A stretch of 64,000 nucleotides of DNA from Gammaproteobacteria bacterium (GTDB taxonomy: Bacteria > Pseudomonadota > Gammaproteobacteria > Chromatiales > Chromatiaceae). This document shows, in pieces, positions 55,678 to 64,000 of this stretch; within the stretch, counting starts at the first letter, position 1; every line of letters starts with the position of its first letter. The stretch spans positions 1 through 64,000 of the forward strand of contig WFXD01000059.1 of NCBI GenBank assembly GCA_015490795.1. The letters run 5' to 3'. The notes below the pieces were generated by a model, which saw only the letters and a program-made list of their open reading frames with translations, searched no databases and had not been told where the DNA came from. Both the position numbers and the translations under genes were made by a program.

Positions 55678-57062
55678 GGCCTGTCAAAAACAACACCAGG
55701 CAGCCAGGTGGCAAGCCCCGGCTGCCAGGCCAGCAACCCCAGCATTAGAAGCTGGATAACGATAAAGGGGGCGACACCACGGTAGATCTGCCCTGTGGTA
55801 ATCTCGGGCGGCGCCACGCCTCTCAGATAGAAGAGCGCAAAACCAAAGGGGGGGGTCAAAAACGAGGTCTGCAGGTTGATGGCGATCATCACCCCCAGCC
55901 AGACCGGATCAAGCCCCATCGCCAGCAGGATGGGACCGACAATGGGCACGACGACAAAGGTGATCTCGATAAAATCGAGGATAAAGCCCAGCAGAAACAT
56001 GATCAGCATAACGATCAGCACCGCACTGAAGACGCCACCCGGCAGATCCGACAGCAGTTCAGTAACCAGCTCATCACCCTCAAATCCCCGAAAGACCAGG
56101 GAGAAGACCGCCGCCCCGATAAAGATCAGAAATACCATGCTGGTGACGCGGGTGGTGTTCCGCATCACCTCCCGCAAGGTAGCGAGATTCAGTTGCCGCT
56201 GAAGAGCCGCCAGCAGAATCGCCCCCATAGCGCCCACCGAGGCCGCCTCGGTGGGTGTCGCAAAACCACCCAGAATGGAACCCAACACGGCAACAATCAA
56301 CAGCAGTGGCGGCAACAGAACCCTGATCACCCTGCCCCACAGCGCGGCATGGCTCTGCTCCCGCTCCTCCAGCGGAATGGCCGGTGCCGCCCCGGGCCTG
56401 AAAAGGGCAACCCCCGCCTGATAGAGCATATAGAGCACCACCAGCAGCAACCCTGGGATCAATGCACCCATAAAGAGATCGCCCACCGAGACGGTATCGG
56501 GTGAGAAGATGCCCATATCCAGCTGTGCCTGCTGATAGGCCGATGAGAGCACATCCCCCAGCAGAACCAGCACGATAGAGGGCGGAATAATCTGTCCCAG
56601 GGTACCGGCAGCGCAGATGCTGCCCGCAGCCAGTGCCGGATCATAATTGCGGCGCAGCATGGTGGGCAGTGAAAGCAGCCCCATGGTGACCACGGTTGCA
56701 CCGACAATGCCGGTGCTGGCCGCCAGCAGCATGCCAACCAGCGTCACCGAGATACCCAGCCCGCCCCGCACCGCCCCAAACAGAGAGGCCATGGTATCCA
56801 GCAGATTCTCCGCCACGCGGGAGCGCTCCAGCATCACCCCCATAAAGACAAACAGCGGCACCGCAATCAGCGTCTGATTGGTCATGATGCCATAGAGCCG
56901 GTTCGGCAGCGCCTGCAAAAAAACCGCATCAAAGTGGCCGGTCATGCCGCCAACCCAGGCGAAGGCGAGTGCCGTTCCGGCCAGTGAGAAGGCGACAGGA
57001 TAGCCCAGCAGCAGCACCAGACAGACGCAGAGAAACATCAACAGCGGCAAAAACTCTGCCAT
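55674..57062 (-). CDS. TRAP transporter large permease (DctM type)
   Basis: The 462-residue membrane protein has about twelve helices and the DctM motifs GVMLERSRVAENLLDTM, GASTGIVGATVVTMGLLSLPTM-like sequence, IIPPSIVLVLLGDV and FGGFATPTEAASVGAMGA (here ILGGFATPTEA). It pumps a small organic anion in symport, normally with sodium, after capture by a periplasmic binding protein. It begins at the last base of the small permease stop (one-base overlap). No binding-protein gene is near. Confidence 0.94.
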   Translation of the reverse strand: MAEFLPLLMFLCVCLVLLLGYPVAFSLAGTALAFAWVGGMTGHFDAVFLQALPNRLYGIMTNQTLIAVPLFVFMGVMLERSRVAENLLDTMASLFGAVRGGLGISVTLVGMLLAASTGIVGATVVTMGLLSLPTMLRRNYDPALAAGSICAAGTLGQIIPPSIVLVLLGDVLSSAYQQAQLDMGIFSPDTVSVGDLFMGALIPGLLLVVLYMLYQAGVALFRPGAAPAIPLEEREQSHAALWGRVIRVLLPPLLLIVAVLGSILGGFATPTEAASVGAMGAILLAALQRQLNLATLREVMRNTTRVTSMVFLIFIGAAVFSLVFRGFEGDELVTELLSDLPGGVFSAVLIVMLIMFLLGFILDFIEITFVVVPIVGPILLAMGLDPVWLGVMIAINLQTSFLTPPFGFALFYLRGVAPPEITTGQIYRGVAPFIVIQLLMLGLLAWQPGLATWLPGVVFDRP

Positions 57063-57625
57063 CAGATGCCCTCCTCCGGCGATCCATCGCCATCGTAGAG
57101 CTGGTCGATACAGCCCCCCAGCAGCAGCTTGCAGCGCAGCAGAATCGCCACCCCCTGCAACACCAGCAGCCCCGCCATCACCAGGATCATGCTTTTGAGC
57201 AGAAAGACCCCATCCAGGCCGCCGGCCTCGCGTGACCCCTCAAACAGTGACCAGGAGTCCGCCACATAATCCCAACTGATAAAGAAGATAAAGAGGCAGA
57301 GCGGCATCAGCAGCAGCAGTGTGCCCAGCAGGTCGACCCAGGCCTGGGTGCGCGGGGAGAAGCGGCGGTAGAAGATATCCACCCGCACATGCCCCTGATG
57401 GCGCAAGGTATAGGCCGCCCCGGCCAAAAACAGCACCGCATGCATATAGGTGATGGACTCCTGCATGGCGATCCACCCCAGATCAAAGGCGTAGCGCAGC
57501 ACCACCACCGCAAAGGTCACCAGCACCATCAGCAGCGAGAGCCAGGATGCCGCCCGGCCCACCCACTCGCTTACCGATTCAAAAAGCCGAAGGGCGCGCA
57601 GCAGAGAGCCATTAAACGAACGCAT
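57062..57625 (-). CDS. TRAP transporter small permease (DctQ type)
   Basis: The 187-residue protein has four membrane helices, with WLSLLMVLVTFAVVVLRYAFDLGWIAMQE and [19 protein letters not shown], the standard DctQ pattern. With the large permease it forms the TRAP membrane part. It starts 15 bases after thrB on the same strand, so it is probably on the same message. Confidence 0.92.
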   Translation of the reverse strand: MRSFNGSLLRALRLFESVSEWVGRAASWLSLLMVLVTFAVVVLRYAFDLGWIAMQESITYMHAVLFLAGAAYTLRHQGHVRVDIFYRRFSPRTQAWVDLLGTLLLLMPLCLFIFFISWDYVADSWSLFEGSREAGGLDGVFLLKSMILVMAGLLVLQGVAILLRCKLLLGGCIDQLYDGDGSPEEGI

Positions 57626-57640
57626 GAAGAGGGCAAAAAC

Positions 57641-58591
57641 TCAGAGCCAGGGGAGGCTGTCTTTTTCGCAGCATGCAATGCGGTCACGCAGAACCCGGGC
57701 ATACTCCTCCGGGTCTTTGATGTGGGTCATCTCGCCGGGGCGCGGGAAGAGCTTGTCTTGCAGGCGCGACAACCAAAAGCGCAGTGCTCCGGCACGCAGC
57801 ATCACCGGCCAGCTTTTGCGCTCCTGATCGGTCAATGGACGCTCGGTATTGTAGGCCTGCAACATGGCAGTGGCCCGCGCGCTGTCCAGCGTCCCATCCC
57901 CATGCGAGCACCAATCGTTGACCGTGACCGCCAGATCGTAGAGCAGCACATCGGTGCAGGCGTAATAGAAGTCGATCACCCCGGTCAACTCATCGCCCTG
58001 AAAAAGCGCGTTATCCCGGAAGAGGTCCGCATGGATCACCCCCCTGGGCAGCTCATCCAGCCGGTGGCTGGACTGGTAGGCCAGCTCATTTTGCAACATT
58101 CTGGCATCGGCTTCAGGGAGCCTCTCCATCACCCGCGCGGAGGTGACCCGCCACCAATGAGGGCCACGGCTGTTTGGGCGCTGCCCTTTAAACGCCTGCC
58201 CTGCACGGTTCAAACGGCCCAGCACACGGCCCAATGCCGCGCACTGCACCACCGAGGGCGCAGCAACCCAGGCGCCGCTGAGCCGCTCGACCAATGCTGC
58301 GGGGCGGTCATTCAGCGTGCGTAGATAATGCCCGTCAGCATCAGCCAATGGCGAGGCGCTGGGTACATCGTGCTCCGCCAGAAAGGCCATCAGATCGAGA
58401 AAAAAGGGCAGCTCTTCTGCGCTCAGTGACTCAAACAGGGTAAGCACATACCGCCCTTTGGTGGTAGTGACAAAGTAGTTGGTATTCTCAATGCCATCGG
58501 AGATACCCTGCTGCTCCAGCAGCTCTCCCAGGTCATAGTGTGTCAGAAAGGTTTCGAGCTGTTCACGCTCAACGCGGGTATAGACGGACAT
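57641..58591 (-). CDS. thrB: Homoserine kinase, ThrB type II (APH-like fold)
   Basis: It phosphorylates homoserine in threonine synthesis. The 316-residue protein belongs to the aminoglycoside-phosphotransferase-like group used in Pseudomonas and many other bacteria, not the GHMP type of E. coli. It has GISDGIENTNYFVTT, the catalytic VIHADLFRDNALF and metal-binding VIDFYYACTDV. It is just downstream of the DUF2782 gene, as in other Gammaproteobacteria. No other threonine gene is near. Confidence 0.95.
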   Translation of the reverse strand: MSVYTRVEREQLETFLTHYDLGELLEQQGISDGIENTNYFVTTTKGRYVLTLFESLSAEELPFFLDLMAFLAEHDVPSASPLADADGHYLRTLNDRPAALVERLSGAWVAAPSVVQCAALGRVLGRLNRAGQAFKGQRPNSRGPHWWRVTSARVMERLPEADARMLQNELAYQSSHRLDELPRGVIHADLFRDNALFQGDELTGVIDFYYACTDVLLYDLAVTVNDWCSHGDGTLDSARATAMLQAYNTERPLTDQERKSWPVMLRAGALRFWLSRLQDKLFPRPGEMTHIKDPEEYARVLRDRIACCEKDSLPWL

Positions 58592-58645
58592 TGGGTTCCG
58601 CTCGGTTATCGGTTCAGTGGGGAGTGGTCAGATACACAACCGGGA

Positions 58646-58990
58646 TCACTCCCAGCTGAAAAGCACCCACTGCTGGACACTTTCGCTTCTCACATCATGC
58701 TCCTGGGCATCCAGCACCCCATCACCATCGGAGTCAACCAGATAGTATGCCGGCCCCACTGCTGGCGTAATCTTCACCAGAACCAGCTCTCCGTTCAGGC
58801 GGTACTCCTCCACCGTCTTCTCTTCCGATTTGATAATGGTAACCTCGGGTTCCAGCGCTTCGCCGCTCTCGATTTGTGGTGGCAATGCAGGAGGCTCTGG
58901 TGCAATAGCCGGTTCCACAGCCTTCTCTTCAGCCAGCAAAGGCGCGCTGAGAAGCAACAGCAGCAGAGCCAGGTTGATTCGTTTTTTCAT
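58646..58990 (-). CDS. DUF2782 periplasmic protein
   Basis: The ATG at 58990 (MKKRINLALLLLLL) gives 114 residues and a clean signal peptide ending near LLAEE; the frame to 59071 adds an unlikely leader. The mature part has VTIIKSEEKTVEEYRLNGELVLVKITPAVGPAYYLVDSDGDG, which matches the DUF2782 family found beside thrB. The DSDGDG stretch may bind a metal. Function unknown. Confidence 0.9.
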   Translation of the reverse strand: MKKRINLALLLLLLSAPLLAEEKAVEPAIAPEPPALPPQIESGEALEPEVTIIKSEEKTVEEYRLNGELVLVKITPAVGPAYYLVDSDGDGVLDAQEHDVRSESVQQWVLFSWE

Positions 58991-59151
58991 TTCAATAACC
59001 GCCCGCATGGTTGGGGAAGCGGCAGTTGCCGCAAAATTATCTCTGGCGCCAAATTTTATTACAGTTTGCACAGAATTACCCGCCCCCTTTCAACATTGGG
59101 AAAAGAGAGAGCATGGTGCAGAATTTCCCCCACACCGCACCCCGCCACAGT

Positions 59152-59157
59152 TATAAT
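59152..59157 (+). promoter_or_regulatory. Candidate -10 element upstream of rep
   Basis: A perfect TATAAT at 59152-59157 lies about 88 bases before the GTG start of rep. No good -35 box is at the right distance, so it is weakly supported. Confidence 0.3.
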
Positions 59158-59244
59158 GGATGCACTGGAACAGAGCCATCCCCATAGATCCGAAATACCC
59201 CCTTATGCATCAACCACCTGATTCAATCCCAGGCATAGCCCTCT

Positions 59245-61254
59245 GTGTCTAAATTAAACCCCCATCAGAATGAAGCCGTGCGGTATACCAGCGGCCCGCT
59301 GCTGGTACTCGCCGGCGCGGGCAGCGGCAAAACGCGCGTCATCACCAACAAGATCGCCTATCTGATAGAGCAGTGCGGCATCTCGCCCCGCCACATCACC
59401 GCTGTCACCTTCACCAACAAGGCATCACGGGAGATGAAGTCCCGTGTCGGCAGCCTGCTCAAAGGGGTGGATACCCAAGGCCTCAGCATCTCCACCTTTC
59501 ACACACTTGGGCTAAATATACTGCGCCGCGAGTGCTCGCTGGCGGGGCTCAGGCCGGGGTTTTCAATCTACGATGCACAGGATGCCGAGACCCTGCTCAA
59601 AGAGCTGCTGCGCAAAACCGATAACGGAGAGGATGAGAGCGCCCGCAGCAGACTCTGGCGGATATCCGGCTGGAAGAGTGAGCAGATATCACCCGGGCAG
59701 GCGCTCTCCCAGGCTCAGGACGAGGAAGAGAGCCAAACCGCACGGCTCTATGCCGAGTACCAGCGCGCCATGCTTGCCTACAATGCCGTCGATTTTGATG
59801 ACCTGATTCGGCTGCCGACAGAGATCCTGCGCCAGCATCCCAAGGCCCTGGAACGGTGGCAAAATCGTATCCGCCACCTGCTGGTGGATGAGTATCAGGA
59901 CACCAACAACTGCCAGTACGAGCTGGTTCGGCTGCTGGTAGGAAAACTCACCCCCTTTACCGCCGTTGGTGATGACGACCAATCCATCTATGCCTGGCGC
60001 GGCGCACGACCAGAGAACCTGGGGCGGCTAAAAGAGGATTTCCCCCGCCTGAAGGTGGTAAAGCTGGAGCAGAACTACCGCTCATCGGGACGTATCCTGC
60101 GCAGCGCCAACCAGCTGATCAAAAACAACCCGCATCTGTTTGAAAAAAAGCTCTGGAGCGAACTGGGGCCGGGCGACCCGATCCGGATTCTGGAGTGCAA
60201 AAATGAGCTGCATGAGGCACAGAAGGTGGTCTCCGAGATACTGCACCATCGCTTTACCAAAGGGACCCGGCATGGTGATTACGCCATCCTCTACCGGGGC
60301 AATCACCAGGCACGCATCTTCGAGAAGGTGCTGCGCGAAAATAGCATCCCCTACTTTCTCAGCGGCGGCACCTCCTTCTTTTCACGTACCGAAATCAAGG
60401 ATCTCATGGCCTATCTGCGGCTGCTGGCAAACCCGGATGATGATGCCGCATTCCTGCGCATCGTCAATATCCCGCGCCGGGAGATCGGCCCATCGACGCT
60501 GGAGAAGCTCTCCCGCTACGCCCAAAAACGCAAAATCACTCTGCTACAGGCCTGTGGAGAGCTGGGGCTGGAGCAGCTGCTTGCAAAGCGCGCCCAAGAG
60601 AAGTTGCTGGTATTCAGCCAGTGGATCAACCGTTTCCACCAACGCACTGAAAGTGACAACCCGGCCAGCATTGCCCGGGATCTGATCCGTGAAGCGGGCT
60701 ATGAAGATTGGCTGCGTGAAACCAGCAGCAGCGACCAGGCAGCAGAGCGCCGCATGGAAAACCTTGCCGATCTGATCAAATGGCTCGACACCCTGCACAA
60801 AGGGGAGCATGAAGGAAAAACACTGGCAGAGATCATCAGCCACCTGACGCTAATGGATATGCTGGAAAATCAGGATGGCGAAGAGGAGAACAATCAGGTT
60901 CATCTGATGACGCTGCACTCTGCCAAGGGGCTGGAGTTTCCGCATGTATTCCTGGTGGGCATGGAGGAGGAGCTGCTGCCCCATCGCGCCAGCATTGAAG
61001 AGAATAATATTGAGGAGGAGCGCCGCCTCGCCTATGTTGGCATTACCCGCGCACAACGGACACTCACCATCACATTTGCCAGTAAACGCAAGCAGTTTGG
61101 GGAGCTGATCCGCTGTGAACCCAGCCGCTTTTTGGAAGAGCTGCCGGAGGAGGATCTTCTCTGGGAGGGCCGCAACAGCGCACTCTCACCAGAAGAGAAG
61201 CAGGAGCGCGGCACCGCTCATCTGGCCAATCTCAGAGCCATATTGGGCAGTTGA
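59245..61254 (+). CDS. rep: ATP-dependent DNA helicase Rep
   Basis: A 669-residue superfamily 1A helicase that moves 3' to 5' and clears proteins ahead of replication forks. Motifs in order: Q motif LNPHQNEAV, Walker A AGAGSGKTRVI, TFTNKASREM, DEYQDTN, VGDDDQSIYAWRGA, EQNYRSS, LMTLHSAKGLEF and YVGITRAQ. The length and the YAWRGA form fit Rep rather than UvrD or PcrA. The start is a GTG at 59245 without a strong ribosome-binding site. Confidence 0.96.
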   Translation: MSKLNPHQNEAVRYTSGPLLVLAGAGSGKTRVITNKIAYLIEQCGISPRHITAVTFTNKASREMKSRVGSLLKGVDTQGLSISTFHTLGLNILRRECSLAGLRPGFSIYDAQDAETLLKELLRKTDNGEDESARSRLWRISGWKSEQISPGQALSQAQDEEESQTARLYAEYQRAMLAYNAVDFDDLIRLPTEILRQHPKALERWQNRIRHLLVDEYQDTNNCQYELVRLLVGKLTPFTAVGDDDQSIYAWRGARPENLGRLKEDFPRLKVVKLEQNYRSSGRILRSANQLIKNNPHLFEKKLWSELGPGDPIRILECKNELHEAQKVVSEILHHRFTKGTRHGDYAILYRGNHQARIFEKVLRENSIPYFLSGGTSFFSRTEIKDLMAYLRLLANPDDDAAFLRIVNIPRREIGPSTLEKLSRYAQKRKITLLQACGELGLEQLLAKRAQEKLLVFSQWINRFHQRTESDNPASIARDLIREAGYEDWLRETSSSDQAAERRMENLADLIKWLDTLHKGEHEGKTLAEIISHLTLMDMLENQDGEEENNQVHLMTLHSAKGLEFPHVFLVGMEEELLPHRASIEENNIEEERRLAYVGITRAQRTLTITFASKRKQFGELIRCEPSRFLEELPEEDLLWEGRNSALSPEEKQERGTAHLANLRAILGS

Positions 61255-61348
61255 TGGCAAGGTCACTGCCCACCAAATAAAACCACAAATAAACCCCTGA
61301 CTGCACTACAATCAAGGAAATAACCTTTTGACACAAAGGGGAGATAAC

Positions 61349-61696
61349 ATGAGCAGAACACCAGAGATCAAAACCGACCCCATGTACCAGCTGCTGCGTG
61401 ATGAGAACACAACGGAGTTTAACGAAAGAAAGGCAAAGGGCGAGAAGGCTGACCTCGCAAACTCCGATCTGCGCAGCATGGATCTGCGGGGGCTGGATGC
61501 CAGTGGGCTTGATATGCGGGGCTGCTATTTGAGGCAGGCTGACCTGCGCGGGGTGGATTTGAGCAATACCCTGCTTGAAGGTGCGAGCATAAAGGGGGCC
61601 AAAATATCAGGCGCGACCTTCCCGGCCACGCTCTCCGCTGAGGAGATCACCCTGTCACTGCTGCATGGCACCTGCATGCGCAACGCCCCTAAATAA
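61349..61696 (+). CDS. Pentapeptide-repeat protein
   Basis: The ATG at 61349 has AAGGGGAG seven bases upstream, so I prefer it to the TTG at 61328; 115 residues. From about residue 38 the sequence repeats A(D/N)Lxx units: ADLANSDLRSMDLRGLDASGL, DMRGCYLRQADLRGVDLSNT and LEGASIKGAKISGATF. These form a short right-handed beta helix of about ten repeats. Such small proteins have no shared function. It converges with tatC after only four bases. Confidence 0.9.
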   Translation: MSRTPEIKTDPMYQLLRDENTTEFNERKAKGEKADLANSDLRSMDLRGLDASGLDMRGCYLRQADLRGVDLSNTLLEGASIKGAKISGATFPATLSAEEITLSLLHGTCMRNAPK

Positions 61697-61700
61697 TCAT

Positions 61701-62882
61701 CTAATAATCATCATCCAGCTGTTGCAGGATGTTTTTTGCTACGCGGACCTGATCTTCATTGCCATCCGCCAGCACCTCGTACAGCAGCGTGCGAGCCTGC
61801 TCCTCATTCGCCTCGTCCCGGTAATCTGCGACCAGCCGCAGTTTTGCATCAACATCCAGTTCAGCGGCCTGCATATCCGCAGCGTGGTGCGGTTTTGGTG
61901 CTGCCGGCCTATTGGCATCATGGCCACCCTGGGCACCCTCAATGCGATCCAGCTCCGCAGCGAGCTCATCTGGCGCAAGCGGGGTAAAATCCTGGCTCTT
62001 GGCTGATCCCTGGCCACCAGAGGGGTCATCCTTGCTCGGGGTGGCGACGGATGCAGAGGTTGGCGTGCCCAGATGGGAGATCATCTCATCACCCATCTCT
62101 TGAGGCGACCCCGGCTGCACCGGCTCGTCATCCCGGTCTCGAACAAAGGCCTTGGAGCAGACAAGCCCTACCTCAAACAGCAGCCACATGGGCACGGCCA
62201 GCAGGGTTTGTGATATGACATCGGGAGGGGTCAGCAGCATACCGATACAGAAGGCACCAATAACGATATAGGGCCGCTTCTCAGCCAGTGACTGCGGGGT
62301 GCTGATCCCCATCCAGACCAATAAAACAGTGGCAATGGGCACCTCAAAGGCTATGCCAAAGGCAAAAAAGAGGGTCAGGACAAAATCCAGGTAGTCGGTA
62401 ATATCCGGGGAGACGGTGATCTGTTCCGGCGCCATGCCGGGCAGAATATTGAACAGCAGGGGGAAGACAACAAAGTAGGCAAAGGCCATGCCCAGGTAAA
62501 ACAGAAAGATGCTGGAGACCAGCATCGGCACTGCCAGCCGCTTTTCATGGCGATAGAGTCCCGGCGCAACAAAAGACCAGAGCTGATGCAGTATGTAGGG
62601 GATTGACAGAAAGATGGCAAACACAAATGTCATCTTCAGTGGCGTCAAAAACGGGGCAATGACGCGCGTGGCGATCATCCCGGTGCCTTCGGGCAGGTGT
62701 TTGATCAGTGGGGTTGCAAGGAGCGTATAGAGGTCGTTGGCAAATGGAAACAGCGCCAGAAAAATTACAAATGCCACGATAACAACGCGCAACAACCTGT
62801 CGCGAAGTTCCAGCAGATGACTAACAAAGGGTTGCTCTTGCAGGGTGGCTGCCTGCTCAACCTGATCTTCAGGCTTCGTCAT
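61701..62882 (-). CDS. tatC: Tat translocase subunit TatC with an extra C-terminal tail
   Basis: TatC binds twin-arginine signal peptides in the Tat export complex. Residues about 20-250 have six membrane helices with [16 protein letters not shown], the [12 protein letters not shown] loop and [14 protein letters not shown], all typical. Most TatC proteins end near residue 255; this one runs to 393. The extra part is a flexible Pro/Ser/Gly-rich linker, then a last 50-residue segment, [19 protein letters not shown] with [20 protein letters not shown], that looks like the C-terminal domain of FimV. The ATG at 62882 has GGAG nearby; 62891 is an alternative. It overlaps tatB. Confidence 0.95.
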   Translation of the reverse strand: MTKPEDQVEQAATLQEQPFVSHLLELRDRLLRVVIVAFVIFLALFPFANDLYTLLATPLIKHLPEGTGMIATRVIAPFLTPLKMTFVFAIFLSIPYILHQLWSFVAPGLYRHEKRLAVPMLVSSIFLFYLGMAFAYFVVFPLLFNILPGMAPEQITVSPDITDYLDFVLTLFFAFGIAFEVPIATVLLVWMGISTPQSLAEKRPYIVIGAFCIGMLLTPPDVISQTLLAVPMWLLFEVGLVCSKAFVRDRDDEPVQPGSPQEMGDEMISHLGTPTSASVATPSKDDPSGGQGSAKSQDFTPLAPDELAAELDRIEGAQGGHDANRPAAPKPHHAADMQAAELDVDAKLRLVADYRDEANEEQARTLLYEVLADGNEDQVRVAKNILQQLDDDY

Positions 62883-63243
62883 GGGCTCCATCGGAAGATG
62901 CAGTTTTTACGGTATCCTTCTTTTTATGTTTGCTACCCTCTTCAAGCTGGGCGCGGGCGTCACTCATGATTTTTTCCGCCTCCTGCTGAATCGTCTGCAT
63001 GGGATCTATGGCCTGCCTGACACCCTCTTTAACCGGGGTCTGCACACTCTCCTGCACTGTTTTTTTGATCTCCTCAACCCTGACTTCCCGATCAATCTCA
63101 TCCTTGATGCTGCTCAGCATGCGCCGCCCTTTGCCCAGCCACAGTCCAACCGTACGAGCAAGCCCCGGCAACCGCTCTGGCCCTACCACCAGCAGCGCAA
63201 CCACTGAAATCAGGCCCAGTTCCCAAAATCCGATATCAAACAT
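62869..63243 (-). CDS. tatB: Tat translocase subunit TatB
   Basis: The 124-residue protein has one N-terminal membrane helix [26 protein letters not shown] with the conserved glutamate and PERLP hinge, followed by an amphipathic helix and a charged coiled stretch. The Asn/Glu at the start of the helix matches TatB rather than TatA. It lies between tatA (38 bases upstream) and tatC (which overlaps its end). Confidence 0.95.
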   Translation of the reverse strand: MFDIGFWELGLISVVALLVVGPERLPGLARTVGLWLGKGRRMLSSIKDEIDREVRVEEIKKTVQESVQTPVKEGVRQAIDPMQTIQQEAEKIMSDARAQLEEGSKHKKKDTVKTASSDGAHDEA

Positions 63244-63281
63244 GCGTCTTTTAAGGTTAACTTGAACAGCGCGACCGGCGC

Positions 63282-63545
63282 TTAAACCTTCCCTTTCTCT
63301 TGCTCGCCGCTTTTTACACCGTTTTCAGTAACGGTATCGGCTTTTTCCGGTTTGGCCTTTTCCAACTGCTCAGGTTGAGTCTCCTCTTTTTTCTGCTGCT
63401 CGCCATCACTCATTGCGCCTTTAAAACCTTTGATTGCGTTACCCATATCTGAGCCGATGTTTTTCAGGCGCTTGGTGCCAAACACCAGCAGGACGATAAG
63501 CAGAACAATTAATAGCTGCCAGATACTAATGCCACTAAAACCCAT
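63282..63545 (-). CDS. tatA: Tat translocase subunit TatA
   Basis: The ATG at 63545 ([27 protein letters not shown]) gives the canonical TatA start; the frame to 63557 adds four residues only. The 87-residue protein has one membrane helix, the FGTKRLKN hinge, an amphipathic helix and an acidic tail of many Glu and Lys. It forms the Tat pore. The gene is downstream of hisE, as in many Gammaproteobacteria. Confidence 0.96.
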   Translation of the reverse strand: MGFSGISIWQLLIVLLIVLLVFGTKRLKNIGSDMGNAIKGFKGAMSDGEQQKKEETQPEQLEKAKPEKADTVTENGVKSGEQEKGKV

Positions 63546-63690
63546 TGCATTCTCCACATACTAAATGAACAGATCACGTTGATGCGGTAAAGCGTTCAGC
63601 ATGATCCCGATTGATGATTCTCTCTGCACGACGGTGTGATAATACATTAAATCCAGGTAACTATTCAGCACCCTTGAAAAAATGGCTGAT

Positions 63691-64000
63691 TCAGGAGGGG
63701 CGCTGCGCCTTCTCCTCCAGCCCGGAGAGGCCAAAGCGCCGCTCAAGCTCTTGCAGAACATCCTGCGGCTTCAGCCCTTGCGAGGCGAGCAGCACCATGG
63801 TGTGAAACCAGAGATCGGCCACCTCATACACTATCTTTTCCGCATCACCATCTTTGGCCGCCATGACGGTCTCGGTTGCCTCCTCCCCTATCTTTTTGAG
63901 GATGGCATCCTGCCCCTTTGCGTAGAGTCCGGCCACATAGGATGAATCAGGGGCGGCTGCTTTGCGCGCCTCCAGCACTTCGGCCAGCTTCTCTAAGGTA
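63691..64000 (-). CDS. hisE: Phosphoribosyl-ATP pyrophosphatase, 5' end outside the window
   Basis: The second step of histidine synthesis. The visible 102 residues contain [13 protein letters not shown], then [24 protein letters not shown] and [17 protein letters not shown], with the glutamates of the MazG-like fold. The reading frame stays open to the window's last base, so the start lies beyond 64000. It comes before tatABC on the same strand, in a common order. Confidence 0.95.
   Translation of the reverse strand, partial: TLEKLAEVLEARKAAAPDSSYVAGLYAKGQDAILKKIGEEATETVMAAKDGDAEKIVYEVADLWFHTMVLLASQGLKPQDVLQELERRFGLSGLEEKAQRPS

Noticed and set aside
63561-63761. 66-residue ORF between hisE and tatA
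   Set aside because: It overlaps the 3' part of hisE in another frame and has no protein-like features.

Overview
The window is 64 kb of a gammaproteobacterial chromosome, densely packed, with most genes on the minus strand. Gene order supports this best: divergent pilT and yggS-proC-yggT; rne facing away from rluC, followed by HAD phosphatase, sppA, maf, yceD-rpmF-plsX-fabHDG-acpP-fabF-pabC-mltG-tmk-holB-pilZ-tatD in the order known from Pseudomonas; hisE-tatABC; and aroC next to an MFS transporter. A four-haem c-type cytochrome, PomAB-like (sodium-type) motor stators and a sodium-pumping oxaloacetate decarboxylase suggest a respiring, possibly marine or brackish organism. I cannot name a genus from the sequence alone. 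I saw no rRNA, tRNA, CRISPR array, prophage or intact insertion sequence.

Layout. 1-5.5 kb: end of an unknown gene, a tetrahaem cytochrome, yggT, proC, yggS, pilT, rlmD. 5.5-9.6 kb: a transaldolase-like gene divergent from an archaeal-type AMP phosphorylase and a PRPP-synthetase-like gene, an unusual sugar-phosphate/nucleotide module. 9.8-19.6 kb: glnK-amtB, a PAS-GGDEF-EAL protein, aspS-fmdB, a pomAB-like stator pair with a PilZ protein, and an SDR. 19.6-27.1 kb: gshA, the periplasmic protease prc, a Nudix hydrolase, class II aldolase, and an FKBP-type isomerase. 27.4-38.5 kb: tatD, pilZ, holB, tmk, mltG, pabC and the fatty-acid/phospholipid cluster through rpmF and yceD. 38.6-42 kb: oadGAB, inserted between yceD and maf relative to the usual order. 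42-49 kb: maf, sppA, HAD phosphatase, rluC and rne with a long leader. 49-55.7 kb: a low-molecular-weight phosphatase, a stand-alone lpxD, an MFS transporter, aroC, two glycosyltransferases and a lipoprotein. 55.7-64 kb: TRAP permeases behind thrB, a DUF2782 protein, rep, a pentapeptide protein, tatCBA and the start-truncated hisE.

Most of the window is core housekeeping. The parts most worth following up are the AMP phosphorylase/PRPP synthetase/transaldolase neighbourhood, a TatC carrying a C-terminal tail that resembles the end of FimV, two related long palindromic (MITE-like) elements at about 6.5 and 27.3 kb with a third, different imperfect palindrome at 24.6 kb, an AspRS with residues typical of non-discriminating enzymes, and TRAP permeases without a nearby binding protein. 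I found no convincing wholly new multi-gene system such as a defence island or biosynthetic cluster.
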